Of a DNA stretch of 61,625 bases, positions 26,491 through 33,716 are shown piece after piece. This stretch comes from Spartobacteria bacterium (lineage in GTDB: Bacteria > Verrucomicrobiota > Verrucomicrobiia > Chthoniobacterales > UBA10450). The DNA is taken from assembly GCA_003169695.1 (NCBI GenBank), contig PNAS01000031.1:31421-93045 (forward strand). The letters are read 5' to 3'. Made by a program: the position numbers and the translations under genes. The notes below the pieces were generated by a model, which was given only the letters and a program-made list of their open reading frames with translations, was not told where the DNA came from and searched no databases. The stretch's first letter is position 1, and each line of letters starts with the position of its first letter.

Positions 26491-27237
26491 ATGCATCGCT
26501 TTTATGTCGCGCCGGCAAATTGGCATCCCGACGCACTCGTCCTGACAGGCGCCGAAGCGCATCATTGCCGCAACGTCCTGCGCCTCGAACCAGCGGACAG
26601 GGTTGTTGTCTTTGACGGGCGCGGGCGCGAGATTACCGCCGAAATTATTTCCAGCGACACGGCGGAAATCCATCTCCGCAAATTGCATGACGCGCAAACG
26701 TCACCACTTCGTTGCCGCATCACGCTTGGCCAGGCAATTCCCAAGGGAAAAAACATGGATTTGATTGTGCAGAAAGCCGTTGAGATCGGCGCGGCGGAAA
26801 TCGCTCCGATTCTTTCCGATCGCACGGTTGTCCGTTTGGATGAAGAGAGCGCAGCGTCAAAGCAGGCCAAATGGCAGACCGTCGCGATCGAAGCCGCAAA
26901 GCAATGCGGCCAGAACTGGCTGCCGCAAGTGCAAGTACCCCAAACGCTCGCGCAATTTCTTCAGGATCATCGGCGCTTCGATCTGCAATTGATCGGCTCG
27001 CTCCAATCCGATGCCGTGCATCTCAAGAAAATCCTCGCGCAATTTTCAACCGAACATGGGGATCGACCCAGCAACGTGTTGATGCTCGTTGGTCCGGAAG
27101 GTGATTTCACGCCCGCGGAACTTTCGCTCGCTCGGAGCCAAGGTTGCCGACCGATCACTTTAGGTCCGATCGTTCTTCGGGTTGAAACCGCGTCGATCTA
27201 CTGCTTGAGCATTCTCTCCTACGAATTGCTCGTTTAA
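26491..27237 (+). CDS. rsmE: 16S rRNA m3U1498 methyltransferase
   Basis: SPOUT-family rRNA methylase. The start is the ATG at 26491 (MHRFYVAP), the usual family N-terminus. There is a PUA-like N-terminal domain (LTGAEAHHCRNVLRL), then the SPOUT core with QAIPKGKNMDLIVQKAVEIG, KWQTVAIEAAKQCGQNW and the knot motif LVGPEGDFTPAEL ... LGPIVLRVETA. Length 248 is normal. The dnaJ-rsmE order is common in bacteria. Confidence 0.95.
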   Translation: MHRFYVAPANWHPDALVLTGAEAHHCRNVLRLEPADRVVVFDGRGREITAEIISSDTAEIHLRKLHDAQTSPLRCRITLGQAIPKGKNMDLIVQKAVEIGAAEIAPILSDRTVVRLDEESAASKQAKWQTVAIEAAKQCGQNWLPQVQVPQTLAQFLQDHRRFDLQLIGSLQSDAVHLKKILAQFSTEHGDRPSNVLMLVGPEGDFTPAELSLARSQGCRPITLGPIVLRVETASIYCLSILSYELLV

Positions 27238-27248
27238 CGTTCGAACAC

Positions 27249-27371
27249 CTGTCATCCCGATGCCCGCAGACGCGGAGGGACCTCGCATTCGAAGTTAGGA
27301 CGTCATCCGTCCCAGCGTGATCAAACCACCCTGCGGGAGGTCCCTCGCTGTCCGCGGGCTCGAGATGACAG
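27249..27371. repeat. Large imperfect inverted repeat between convergent genes
   Basis: Arms at 27249-27284 and 27337-27371 (about 35 bases each) pair with few mismatches; both start or end with CTGTCAT/ATGACAG and carry GGAGGGACCTC / GAGGTCCCTC. It fills the gap between rsmE and the convergent gene at 27376. The outer CTGTCATCCCGA resembles family C. It could act as a two-way transcription stop and is probably a mobile-type palindrome. Confidence 0.7.
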
Positions 27372-27375
27372 TTGT

Positions 27376-28731
27376 TCAGCTTGACTTTCCGGTGAAGCTC
27401 ACTCGCCAGATGGTTTTGTTTCCGTCTTCGCTGAAGAGAAGGCTGCCGTCTTTCGCGACGGTAATGCCAACGGGGCGGCCCCACACATTGTCCTCGGGCG
27501 TGACGAAACCGGTCACGAAATCTTCGTAATCGCCTCGCGCTTTACCGGTCGATTTGTCGAAGGGGACTCGGACGATTTTGTAACCCGTACGCCGCTCGCG
27601 ATTCCAGGAACCGTGGAAAGCCGCGAAGATGTCGCCCTTATACTTTACCGGGAACTGGACGCCATCGTAGAAACAGAGGTTGAGCGTGGCCGAGTGGCTT
27701 TGGACGAGCACGTCCGGAACCAGACCTTTGCCGGCAAACTCGGGATGCTTGCCCTTGTGCCGCGGATCTTGATGATTTCCGAGATAAAACCATGGCCAGC
27801 CATAGAACCCGCCCGGTTGCACGCGGCTGATATAATCCGGCACAAGGTCCTCACCAAGTTCATCCCGTTCGTTCGTGCTCATCCAGAGCTCGTTCGTGCC
27901 GGGCCGAAAGGCGATCCCGACCGCGTTGCGGATTCCCCAGGCGAAAACATTTCGTCCGGTGCCATCTGGATTGAACTCAAAGACGCGCGCGCGATCTGCT
28001 TCCATCGCAGTATCGGAAACGTTCGAATACGAGCCGACGGAGATGTACATCTTTTTGCCGTCGGGAGAAAAGACGATGTCGCGCGTCCAATGTCCGCCAC
28101 TGCGCACTAACCCGCCGCCGGAAACCTCGGCACTAAGTTTTTCCGCAGGGCCGCGCGCCTTTAGGTCGCCATTGCGATAAGGGAATCGGATGACACCGTT
28201 CGTGTTCGCGACGTAAAGAAACTGTGGCTCCGGTCCGGGCGGATAGAAAGCGATCCCGAATGGATCGTTCATGTCGCGATCGGCAAAAATCTCAGTCGCG
28301 TCCGGCTTCCCGTCGCCGTCAATGTCCCGTAGGACCTTGATGCTGTTCGAGCGGCTTTCGGTGACGAAGATGTCGCCATTCGGCGCCGTGAGGAGGAAGC
28401 GCGGATAGACAAAGCCGCTGGCGTATTCTTCGATCTTGAAGCCGGCAGGCACACGAAGTTGTCCACTCGGGGGCCGGCGAACAACGCGTGGTCCATTTTG
28501 GGCTGACTTCGTCGCGTAGGGCGCCGGCAAATCATCGAGAGTGATTTTGTGACGGACGCCCGGCGCATCCTGAGTCCAATCGCCCGTGACCGCAGTTTTT
28601 CCGGTGAACGATTGCTTGGAGCGATCGGATTCTGCCGAGGTTTGCGCGTGCGCGAACGGAAGGCTCCATAATACCGCGAACGCCGGCACCGAACGGCTGA
28701 TGAAGCGAAGACGCTGATTTGAGAGTGCCAT
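27376..28731 (-). CDS. Secreted sorbosone-dehydrogenase-like (PQQ-type) beta-propeller
   Basis: A 451-residue protein starting at ATG 28731, one base after the yraN stop. There is a signal peptide (RSVPAFAVLWSLPFAHAQ), then a six-bladed propeller of the glucose/sorbosone dehydrogenase family: LLTAPNGDIFVTESRSN, DPFGIAFYPPG, GGHWTRDIVFSPDGKKMYIS, WGIRNAVGIAFRPGTNELWM, GWPWFYLG, HGSWNRERRTGYKIVRVPF. The family oxidises sugars or aldehydes with PQQ in the periplasm. No PQQ synthesis genes are present here, and many relatives have unknown substrates. Confidence 0.85.
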   Translation of the reverse strand: MALSNQRLRFISRSVPAFAVLWSLPFAHAQTSAESDRSKQSFTGKTAVTGDWTQDAPGVRHKITLDDLPAPYATKSAQNGPRVVRRPPSGQLRVPAGFKIEEYASGFVYPRFLLTAPNGDIFVTESRSNSIKVLRDIDGDGKPDATEIFADRDMNDPFGIAFYPPGPEPQFLYVANTNGVIRFPYRNGDLKARGPAEKLSAEVSGGGLVRSGGHWTRDIVFSPDGKKMYISVGSYSNVSDTAMEADRARVFEFNPDGTGRNVFAWGIRNAVGIAFRPGTNELWMSTNERDELGEDLVPDYISRVQPGGFYGWPWFYLGNHQDPRHKGKHPEFAGKGLVPDVLVQSHSATLNLCFYDGVQFPVKYKGDIFAAFHGSWNRERRTGYKIVRVPFDKSTGKARGDYEDFVTGFVTPEDNVWGRPVGITVAKDGSLLFSEDGNKTIWRVSFTGKSS

Positions 28732-28732
28732 G

Positions 28733-29185
28733 CTAGTAGATATAGGGCTCGGGGAGCGCGAACGCGTTGCGTAGCAACTCGAAACGCGGCAGAGCGTCTT
28801 CCACGATGATAACTTCGACGACGTCGAAACGAAAAAGAATGTCCGGATCATCAAGGAGCCGGAGCCAGGCAAGACCGCCGCGCGCAATTCGTTTTTGCTT
28901 GTTGCGATCGACGGCGTCGAACGGACGCCCGAAATCTTCGCGCGTCCGCGTTTTTACTTCGACGAAGACGAGCGTATCTTTGTCGCGGCAGACGATGTCG
29001 ATCTCGCCGCCGCTCCGGCCGCGAAAATTACGATAGAGGACTTTGTAACCGCTCCTCCGCAGAAACCGGCACGCCAGTTTCTCCCCCCGGGTCCCAAGCC
29101 GAAGATGTTCGGGACGCAAAGGCGAAAACCGGCTGCGCCACCGGTTCGAAAGATCGGCGATGAATCGGACAAGGCCCGTGCTCAT
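28733..29185 (-). CDS. YraN-family (UPF0102) putative nuclease
   Basis: A 150-residue protein with the restriction-endonuclease-like core: LGTRGEKLACRFLRRSGY, NFRGRSGGEIDIVCRDKDTLVFVEVKTRT (split D-ExK site). Family role is unknown; a Holliday-junction-resolvase-like fold is predicted. The ATG at 29185 lies 158 bp inside the 3' end of rnhB in another frame. Even a TTG at 29119 would still overlap, and the conserved core begins at about 29095. The rplS-rnhB-yraN order is widespread. Confidence 0.88.
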   Translation of the reverse strand: MSTGLVRFIADLSNRWRSRFSPLRPEHLRLGTRGEKLACRFLRRSGYKVLYRNFRGRSGGEIDIVCRDKDTLVFVEVKTRTREDFGRPFDAVDRNKQKRIARGGLAWLRLLDDPDILFRFDVVEVIIVEDALPRFELLRNAFALPEPYIY

Positions 29186-29738
29186 GCAATTTTATCAGAT
29201 GCAATTCCGTGCCGTAGCCTTTGTGCTGGCTGAAGCAATATTCCGGAAAACGGGTGCAGAAGTCGCGCATAATCGTGTCGCGGGTGACTTTGGCGATCAC
29301 ACTTGCCGCGGCGATGCTGAGGCTGAAGCAATCGCCATCGATAATTGCGGTCTGCGGGAACGGAAAAGGGAAAACGGGAAGGCCATCGATGAGCACATGG
29401 TCGGGCCGGAGGCCCAGGGCTTCGATGGCGATGCGCATCCCTTTGTGCGTCGCGCGCAGGATATTGATCGCATCAATCTCAATCGAATCGACAATTCCAA
29501 CGGCCCACGAGATCGCCTTGTCGTCGACCAGTTGGTGGTAAATTTCTTCGCGGCGCTCGGGGAGAAGCTGCTTTGAGTCGTTTAAACGGCGATGCCGAAA
29601 TTTTTCGGGGAGCACAACCGCTGCCGCTACGACGGGCCCGGCGAGCGCGCCGCGGCCCGCTTCATCGACGCCTGCGATGGTCGAGACACCAAAGGCGCGC
29701 AATCTGCGTTCATGCCGGAAACCACAACGACGATACAT
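29028..29738 (-). CDS. rnhB: Ribonuclease HII
   Basis: Removes RNA from RNA-DNA hybrids and misincorporated ribonucleotides. Catalytic residues are in GVDEAGRGALAGPVV (DEAG), LNDSKQLLPERREEI, LIDGLPVF and SIAAASVIAKVTRD. The conserved domain ends at HRRSFEPV (about residue 200, near 29138). The last 36 residues are an extension read over the start of yraN, so the tail may be a by-product of the overlap. It lies 76 bp downstream of rplS. Confidence 0.95.
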   Translation of the reverse strand: MYRRCGFRHERRLRAFGVSTIAGVDEAGRGALAGPVVAAAVVLPEKFRHRRLNDSKQLLPERREEIYHQLVDDKAISWAVGIVDSIEIDAINILRATHKGMRIAIEALGLRPDHVLIDGLPVFPFPFPQTAIIDGDCFSLSIAAASVIAKVTRDTIMRDFCTRFPEYCFSQHKGYGTELHLIKLHEHGPCPIHRRSFEPVAQPVFAFASRTSSAWDPGGETGVPVSAEERLQSPLS

Positions 29739-29812
29739 TTAGCGACCTGGTAATTTAATGAATTAGCGATGTCTCTTTGGCAATCGCTAATTCGCCAGGT
29801 CGTTAGATCGCT
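29739..29812. repeat. AT-rich palindromic repeat, family E
   Basis: Between rnhB and rplS. Left and right halves pair: AATTAGCGAT with ATCGCTAATT, and GACCTGG with CCAGGTC. Bases 29782-29816 match 50719-50753 at 27 of 35 positions. The left part (TTTAGCGACCTGGTAATTTA) matches the spacer at 52456-52479 at 19 of 24. Confidence 0.65.
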
Positions 29813-29814
29813 AA

Positions 29815-30162
29815 CTAACTCTGCTCTCTAACCGCCGTCGCTTCCTTGCCTTTGCGGTCGCGCAGGTAGTTCAGCTTGGCGCGGCGCGCGCGTCCGTGCT
29901 TTTCAACCTCCACCTTCGCGATACGCGGCGAATGAAGCGGGAACACCCGCTCGACCCCTTCGCCGTAAGAAATGCGGCGGACGGTGAATGTCTCGTTTAA
30001 CCCGCGGCCTTTGCGGCCAATGACGATACCGGCAAAGATTTGAATCCTCTCCTTGTCGCCTTCCACTACCCGGGTGTGCACGCGGACGCCATCGCCGACC
30101 TTGAAGTTCGTCACGTCGGTCTTCAGTTGTTCCTTTTCGATTGCGTCGATGATGCTGCTCAT
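29815..30162 (-). CDS. rplS: Ribosomal protein L19
   Basis: A 115-residue large-subunit protein near the 30S interface. Family motifs: [72 protein letters not shown]. The start ATG (30162) is preceded by a good ribosome-binding site (GGAGGAAAT). The usual trmD and rimM neighbours are absent upstream; instead a tRNA gene lies on the other strand. Confidence 0.97.
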   Translation of the reverse strand: MSSIIDAIEKEQLKTDVTNFKVGDGVRVHTRVVEGDKERIQIFAGIVIGRKGRGLNETFTVRRISYGEGVERVFPLHSPRIAKVEVEKHGRARRAKLNYLRDRKGKEATAVREQS

Positions 30163-30254
30163 GATGATTTCCTCCGGCCCGCTGGCGGGGCGGTCATCTT
30201 CAGTCGCTTGGGGGGAAAAATCAAAGGAAAGATGAGTGGCCCCTCGTGGGGCGG

Positions 30255-30282
30255 TTGTGCTTTAGCGGTCGCCCACTATAAT
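30255..30282 (+). promoter_or_regulatory. Promoter of tRNA-Arg
   Basis: A perfect TATAAT (30277-30282), with TTGTGC 16 bp upstream. The tRNA begins 12 bases after the -10 box, leaving a leader of only a few bases. Confidence 0.5.
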
Positions 30283-30293
30283 CGGAACGCACT

Positions 30294-30367
30294 GCGCCCG
30301 TAGCTCAACTGGATAGAGTGACAGCCTCCGAAGCTGTAGGTTGCGCGTTCGAGCCGCGCCGGGCGCA
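30294..30367 (+). tRNA. tRNA-Arg (anticodon CCG)
   Basis: A 74-base cloverleaf. Acceptor GCGCCCG pairs with CGGGCGC; the D-arm is GCTC/GAGT, the anticodon arm ACAGC-CTCCGAA-GCTGT gives anticodon CCG (reads CGG), the variable loop has five bases, and the T-arm is GCGCG-TTCGAGC-CGCGC. The discriminator is A. CCA is not encoded. Confidence 0.95.
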
Positions 30368-30371
30368 ATTC

Positions 30372-30437
30372 AGCGGGCGATTGAGTGATTTAGTGATTCA
30401 GCGACCGGCCAATCACTAATCCCCCGATTCCTCAATG
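30372..30437. repeat. Family E-like AT-rich palindrome after the tRNA
   Basis: ATTGAGTGATTTAGTGATT (from about 30381) can pair with AATCACTAAT...CTCAAT (30411-30434). It fills the gap between the tRNA and trxA and resembles, more loosely, the family E spacers. It could serve as a 3' hairpin for the tRNA transcript. Confidence 0.45.
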
Positions 30438-30440
30438 TAT

Positions 30441-30779
30441 TCACGCCAGCGCGTCAAGGCGGCCGAGGAGATCCTTCCGTGTCGTCATTCCGACGACTTG
30501 ATCGCGCAGTTGCCCGTTCTTGAAGAAGAGCAACGCGGGAATTGCGCGCACGTTGTACTTCACGGAGAGGCTCTGGTTCTCGTCCACGTTCACTTTCGCG
30601 ACCTTTACTGAGCCCGCCTTTTCCGTCGCGATCTCGTCCAGGAGCGGCGCGATCATTTTGCACGGGCCACACCACGGAGCCCAAAAGTCGACCAGCACGG
30701 TTTGATCGCTTTGCGTGACCTCCTTTTCAAAATTCGAGTCGTCCAGAGTTACGGTCGGAGAGGTGGCGGAGTTTTCCAT
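30441..30779 (-). CDS. trxA: Thioredoxin
   Basis: A 112-residue cytoplasmic thioredoxin. The active site WCGPC is at residues 36-40 (VDFWAPWCGPCKMIAP), the cis-Pro in VRAIPALLFF, and the C-terminus ends normally. I use the ATG at 30779 (MENSATSP), since the longer open frame upstream is noncoding. It begins 4 bp after the stop of the Pro-rich membrane protein gene, so the two are probably cotranscribed. Confidence 0.96.
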   Translation of the reverse strand: MENSATSPTVTLDDSNFEKEVTQSDQTVLVDFWAPWCGPCKMIAPLLDEIATEKAGSVKVAKVNVDENQSLSVKYNVRAIPALLFFKNGQLRDQVVGMTTRKDLLGRLDALA

Positions 30780-30783
30780 GAGT

Positions 30784-31338
30784 TTAAGATAACGCGTAAT
30801 TCCAGATTTGGATGAGAAAAGTAAGAGCGGAAATGCCCAACAATCCCCAGCAGAACGATCTCGGAATGGAATCGAACGAGTCGGTTGCATTGGATGGGGC
30901 GACGCTGACTGGCGCAGGTTTCGACAGAATGGTGATACGACCTGTTTCTTTCTTCGGACCTGGCTGGACCGAAACGCCGGCGAAATTCTCGGATGCCGCT
31001 GGCGCATCCGCGGGCGAGAGCAAATTCGCTGTGGTTCCAACTTCGGACGAAACCGGGGTGGCACCCGCGGGCTTCGACGGAGGATGCAGGACCGGTGAGG
31101 CCGTGACCTTCGATGGCAATACCGGCGGCCGGTGCGATGAGACGACGGGAATACCAGCGCTGACAGGGGACGGTTGGATGATCGACGGGGGAGATCGACG
31201 TGTCGGAATGACTGGTGTTCGGGATGGCAGAGGGATTCGGGCCAAATCATGCTTTGCGCCCTCGTTTTGGAGGCCAGGCGTTATCTCGGACCCCTGGGGG
31301 AGCGCGCTGCGAACAGTTTCCTTCTTCGGTTCAGCCAT
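30784..31338 (-). CDS. Pro/Ser-rich protein with C-terminal membrane anchor
   Basis: A 184-residue frame. The first 155 residues are low-complexity, rich in Pro, Ser, Ala and Val (SRTPVIPTRRSPPSIIQPS), without a recognisable domain. The end is one membrane helix (FCWGLLGISALTFLIQIW) followed by a few residues, as in tail-anchored proteins. It stops 4 bp before trxA, which argues that it is translated. The function is unknown. Confidence 0.6.
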   Translation of the reverse strand: MAEPKKETVRSALPQGSEITPGLQNEGAKHDLARIPLPSRTPVIPTRRSPPSIIQPSPVSAGIPVVSSHRPPVLPSKVTASPVLHPPSKPAGATPVSSEVGTTANLLSPADAPAASENFAGVSVQPGPKKETGRITILSKPAPVSVAPSNATDSFDSIPRSFCWGLLGISALTFLIQIWNYALS

Positions 31339-31430
31339 GACGGATCATGTTGCGCCCATAAAAATCGCTGAAAACTCTTTTGTTGTCACTCGCTAACTTT
31401 CCGCGAGTGCGATTTTTCCCGCCCTGTAGG

Positions 31431-31452
31431 GGCGTCCGCCGCGGCGGACGCC
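31431..31452. repeat. Perfect 22-bp palindrome after rimO
   Basis: GGCGTCCGCCG followed at once by its reverse complement, 5 bp beyond the rimO stop. It is preceded by CCTGTAGG, like family A repeats. It may fold at the 3' end of the rimO mRNA; there is no T-run, so it is not a classical terminator. Confidence 0.6.
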
Positions 31453-31457
31453 AACCT

Positions 31458-32945
31458 TCACGCCAGTAAATCGTAACCTCGACTGCCCGTGATACGGCGT
31501 CGGATGAACTCGCCTACCATGGCGGGCTGGGAAAGAATCACGCGTGTATCGACCTCCGGCGCGTCCGCCTCCGTGCGGGCAACCAACGGTTGATCCACGA
31601 GCAAGCGCAGTTCGCGCCCGACCTTTTCGACCGCCATCTCACGCGCGATTTGCTGCTGCACCGCCATGGCGCGACGGTAGCGCTGGTTCTTGATTCTCAT
31701 CGGGATCTGCTCCGGCATCTTCGCCGCGCGCGATCCGTCCTCCTGCGAGTATTTAAAAACGCCGAGCCGCTCAAAGCGCATTCGCTCGATGAACTGCAAC
31801 AACGATTCGAAAGCCTCTTCTGTTTCACCGGGAAACCCGACGATGAACGTTGTGCGCAGAGCGACGCCCGGAATCCCCGCGCGAAGAGTGCCGATCAAAT
31901 CTTCGATGTGTGCGCGGCTCGTTTCACGACGCATGCGGTCGAGCATCGCCTCGTCGATGTGCTGCAATGGCATGTCGATATAACGCGCAACCTTGTCGCA
32001 TTGCGCGATCGTCTCGATCAGCTCAGCGCTCCAATGCGCCGGGTGCGTGTAGAGCAACCGCACCCAAAAATCGCCGTCGATCTTTTGGATTTCGCGCAGC
32101 AGCGCGGCCAGCGTCGGCCCTCGCGAAGAATCGACCGGCTGACGCGGACCCGCCTTCGCCGCCCATAAATCCATTCCGTAATAAGTCGTGTCCTGGCTGA
32201 TCAAACTGATCTCCTTCACGCCTTCCGCGACGAGCGCGCGAATCTCGGAGAGCACCGAGGCCGGCTGCCGGCTGCGGTGCCGGCCGCGCATTTGCGGGAT
32301 AACGCAAAAGCTGCACGGGTGATTACACCCTTCCGCAATCTTCAGGTAAACGCTATGTGCCGGGGTCAATCGAAACCGGGGGGTATCGTAATTCGGAATG
32401 TAGGTTGGGCGGTCGGTAACAAAATTAGAACCGGGAAGGGTGCCCGCGCTGAGAACGCGACGCACGATCGCACCCATTTCACCCACTTGATCCAAGCCGA
32501 CGAAAGCATCCACCTCCGGAAGCGACTCTCGAAGCTCGCGCGAAAAACGCTGCGACATGCACCCGCTCACGATTAACTTTTGACCTGGCTTCTTACCCAG
32601 CCCGCGCTGCTGGTGCGCATCCAGGATCGCGTCAATCGATTCCTCCTTGGCCGAATCGATGAATGCGCAAGTGTTAACGACGAGCACGTCCGCTTCCTCG
32701 GCGACGGAGGTGATTTCCATGCCGTGTTGCAGAACGCTCCCGAGCATGATCTCGGCATCGACCAGATTTTTCGCGCAGCCGAGACTGATCATGCCGACCT
32801 TCGGTTTGTCCGTTTTCTGTCGCGGCGGTCTATGACCGGCGTCGGGGCCGGGGTTATCTGCAAACGCAGGAAATCGGCGCTCATAGAGCGCCCTTGCAGA
32901 AGACGGCCCTGCCGACTGAGCGTCCACGTTATTAGATCGCGACAT
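31458..32945 (-). CDS. rimO: Ribosomal protein S12 methylthiotransferase, extended N-terminus
   Basis: Radical-SAM enzyme that methylthiolates an Asp of ribosomal protein S12. There is a UPF0004 domain (VGMISLGCAKNLVDAEIM, VNTCAFIDSAKEE), the radical-SAM cluster motif EGCNHPCSFCVIP, and a C-terminal TRAM domain. The core begins at about residue 49. The preceding 48 residues are absent from standard RimO and are largely encoded by a palindromic repeat (see 32817-32899). No start codon exists between the repeat and the core except one that would delete the first strand, so the repeat is probably translated. It is 11 bp after the RodZ-like gene. Confidence 0.95.
   Translation of the reverse strand: MSRSNNVDAQSAGPSSARALYERRFPAFADNPGPDAGHRPPRQKTDKPKVGMISLGCAKNLVDAEIMLGSVLQHGMEITSVAEEADVLVVNTCAFIDSAKEESIDAILDAHQQRGLGKKPGQKLIVSGCMSQRFSRELRESLPEVDAFVGLDQVGEMGAIVRRVLSAGTLPGSNFVTDRPTYIPNYDTPRFRLTPAHSVYLKIAEGCNHPCSFCVIPQMRGRHRSRQPASVLSEIRALVAEGVKEISLISQDTTYYGMDLWAAKAGPRQPVDSSRGPTLAALLREIQKIDGDFWVRLLYTHPAHWSAELIETIAQCDKVARYIDMPLQHIDEAMLDRMRRETSRAHIEDLIGTLRAGIPGVALRTTFIVGFPGETEEAFESLLQFIERMRFERLGVFKYSQEDGSRAAKMPEQIPMRIKNQRYRRAMAVQQQIAREMAVEKVGRELRLLVDQPLVARTEADAPEVDTRVILSQPAMVGEFIRRRITGSRGYDLLA
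32817..32899. repeat. Palindromic repeat (family A) inside rimO
   Basis: The left arm begins CTGTCGCGGCGGTCTATGAC and the right arm ends GCTCATAGAGCGCCCTTGCAG (21 bases, read as GCTCATAGAGCGCC plus CTTGCAG); the two pair imperfectly. The first 24 bases match the intergenic copy at 40649-40672 at 21 of 24 positions. On the coding strand it is read in frame as RimO residues about 20-46 (ALYERRFPAF ... GHRPPRQ). Confidence 0.75.
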
Positions 32946-32956
32946 CGAGTACAGGG

Positions 32957-33697
32957 CTATCTGGGAGTCGGTCGCGGAGTTGGACTCAGCCGCGGACCTG
33001 GAGTCGGGCTGCGCAATTGCCTCCGGACACTCGGCGAAGTACTGGGCTTCGTCTTCAGCAAGTCCTGCGGATACACCGGTTCTGCTCGGCGCACTTCTGG
33101 TTCTGACGCGGCCGGCTCCGAAATCGGCGAGGGACTTGCGACGGTGGGCTGCGTCGTTGGCGTGATCGCGATCGCCGGTGTCGGACTGGCTGCGTTCTCC
33201 ATCGGCAAAGCGTGGGGCGCGATGATTTTCTCCGGAGCGGCCGCCGCCGTCGGCGAAGCCCCCACGACCGGGCGAGGGCTTGGCTTAAGACGTTGGACCT
33301 CGAGAATCCATTTCATGCCCACGAACCCGACTACCAAAACGATGACACCGATGACAAAAGGCACGAATGACCCGTGACCGCCGCCGCTGTGCTTTCGGAC
33401 CACAACCGGACGACTCGGCTTCGGCGCCGGATTGTCCTGGAGATACGAATAACCGTCGACCGTCACAGACTCGGACGTTTCAAAAGCCTCGAGATACGGG
33501 CTCACGTCCACGTCGAGAAACTTTCCGTAGATAAGCAGAAATCCCTTTGCGTAAGCGAGACTGGCGAATTCGGAGAAATCCTCGTTCTCGATTTCTTGAA
33601 GGCGCCCCGGACGGATCTTGGTCATACGTCCGGCCTCATCGAGCGTGAGATTTCGCCCGAGGCGTGCTTCCTGCAATTTCTTACCGAGGCCTTCCAT
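32957..33697 (-). CDS. RodZ-like HTH protein with membrane anchor
   Basis: The start at ATG 33697 (MEGLGKKLQEARLGRNLTLDE) gives 246 residues. There is an N-terminal helix-turn-helix of the RodZ/HTH_25 type (about 1-75), a linker, one membrane helix (FVPFVIGVIVLVVGFVGM), and a Pro/Ser/Thr-rich periplasmic tail with repeated SPTPRPTPR units. RodZ links MreB to the membrane in rod-shaped cells; this one lacks the usual beta-rich DUF4115 domain, so the name is tentative. It lies between ftsK (20 bp upstream) and rimO. Confidence 0.75.
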   Translation of the reverse strand: MEGLGKKLQEARLGRNLTLDEAGRMTKIRPGRLQEIENEDFSEFASLAYAKGFLLIYGKFLDVDVSPYLEAFETSESVTVDGYSYLQDNPAPKPSRPVVVRKHSGGGHGSFVPFVIGVIVLVVGFVGMKWILEVQRLKPSPRPVVGASPTAAAAPEKIIAPHALPMENAASPTPAIAITPTTQPTVASPSPISEPAASEPEVRRAEPVYPQDLLKTKPSTSPSVRRQLRSPTPGPRLSPTPRPTPR

Positions 33698-33716
33698 GGA
33701 AATTCGTGGCGCCCGG

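Noticed and set aside
30163..30293. L19 autoregulatory leader or riboswitch upstream of rplS
   Set aside because: Only a good ribosome-binding site and the divergent tRNA promoter are visible; I could not fold a convincing conserved RNA.
31390..31418. Terminator-like hairpin CACTCGC...GCGAGTG with five T on the plus strand
   Set aside because: No plus-strand gene precedes it within 1 kb; it lies upstream of a minus-strand gene instead.
31590..32168. 192-codon plus-strand frame
   Set aside because: Antisense shadow of rimO, whose motifs are unambiguous.
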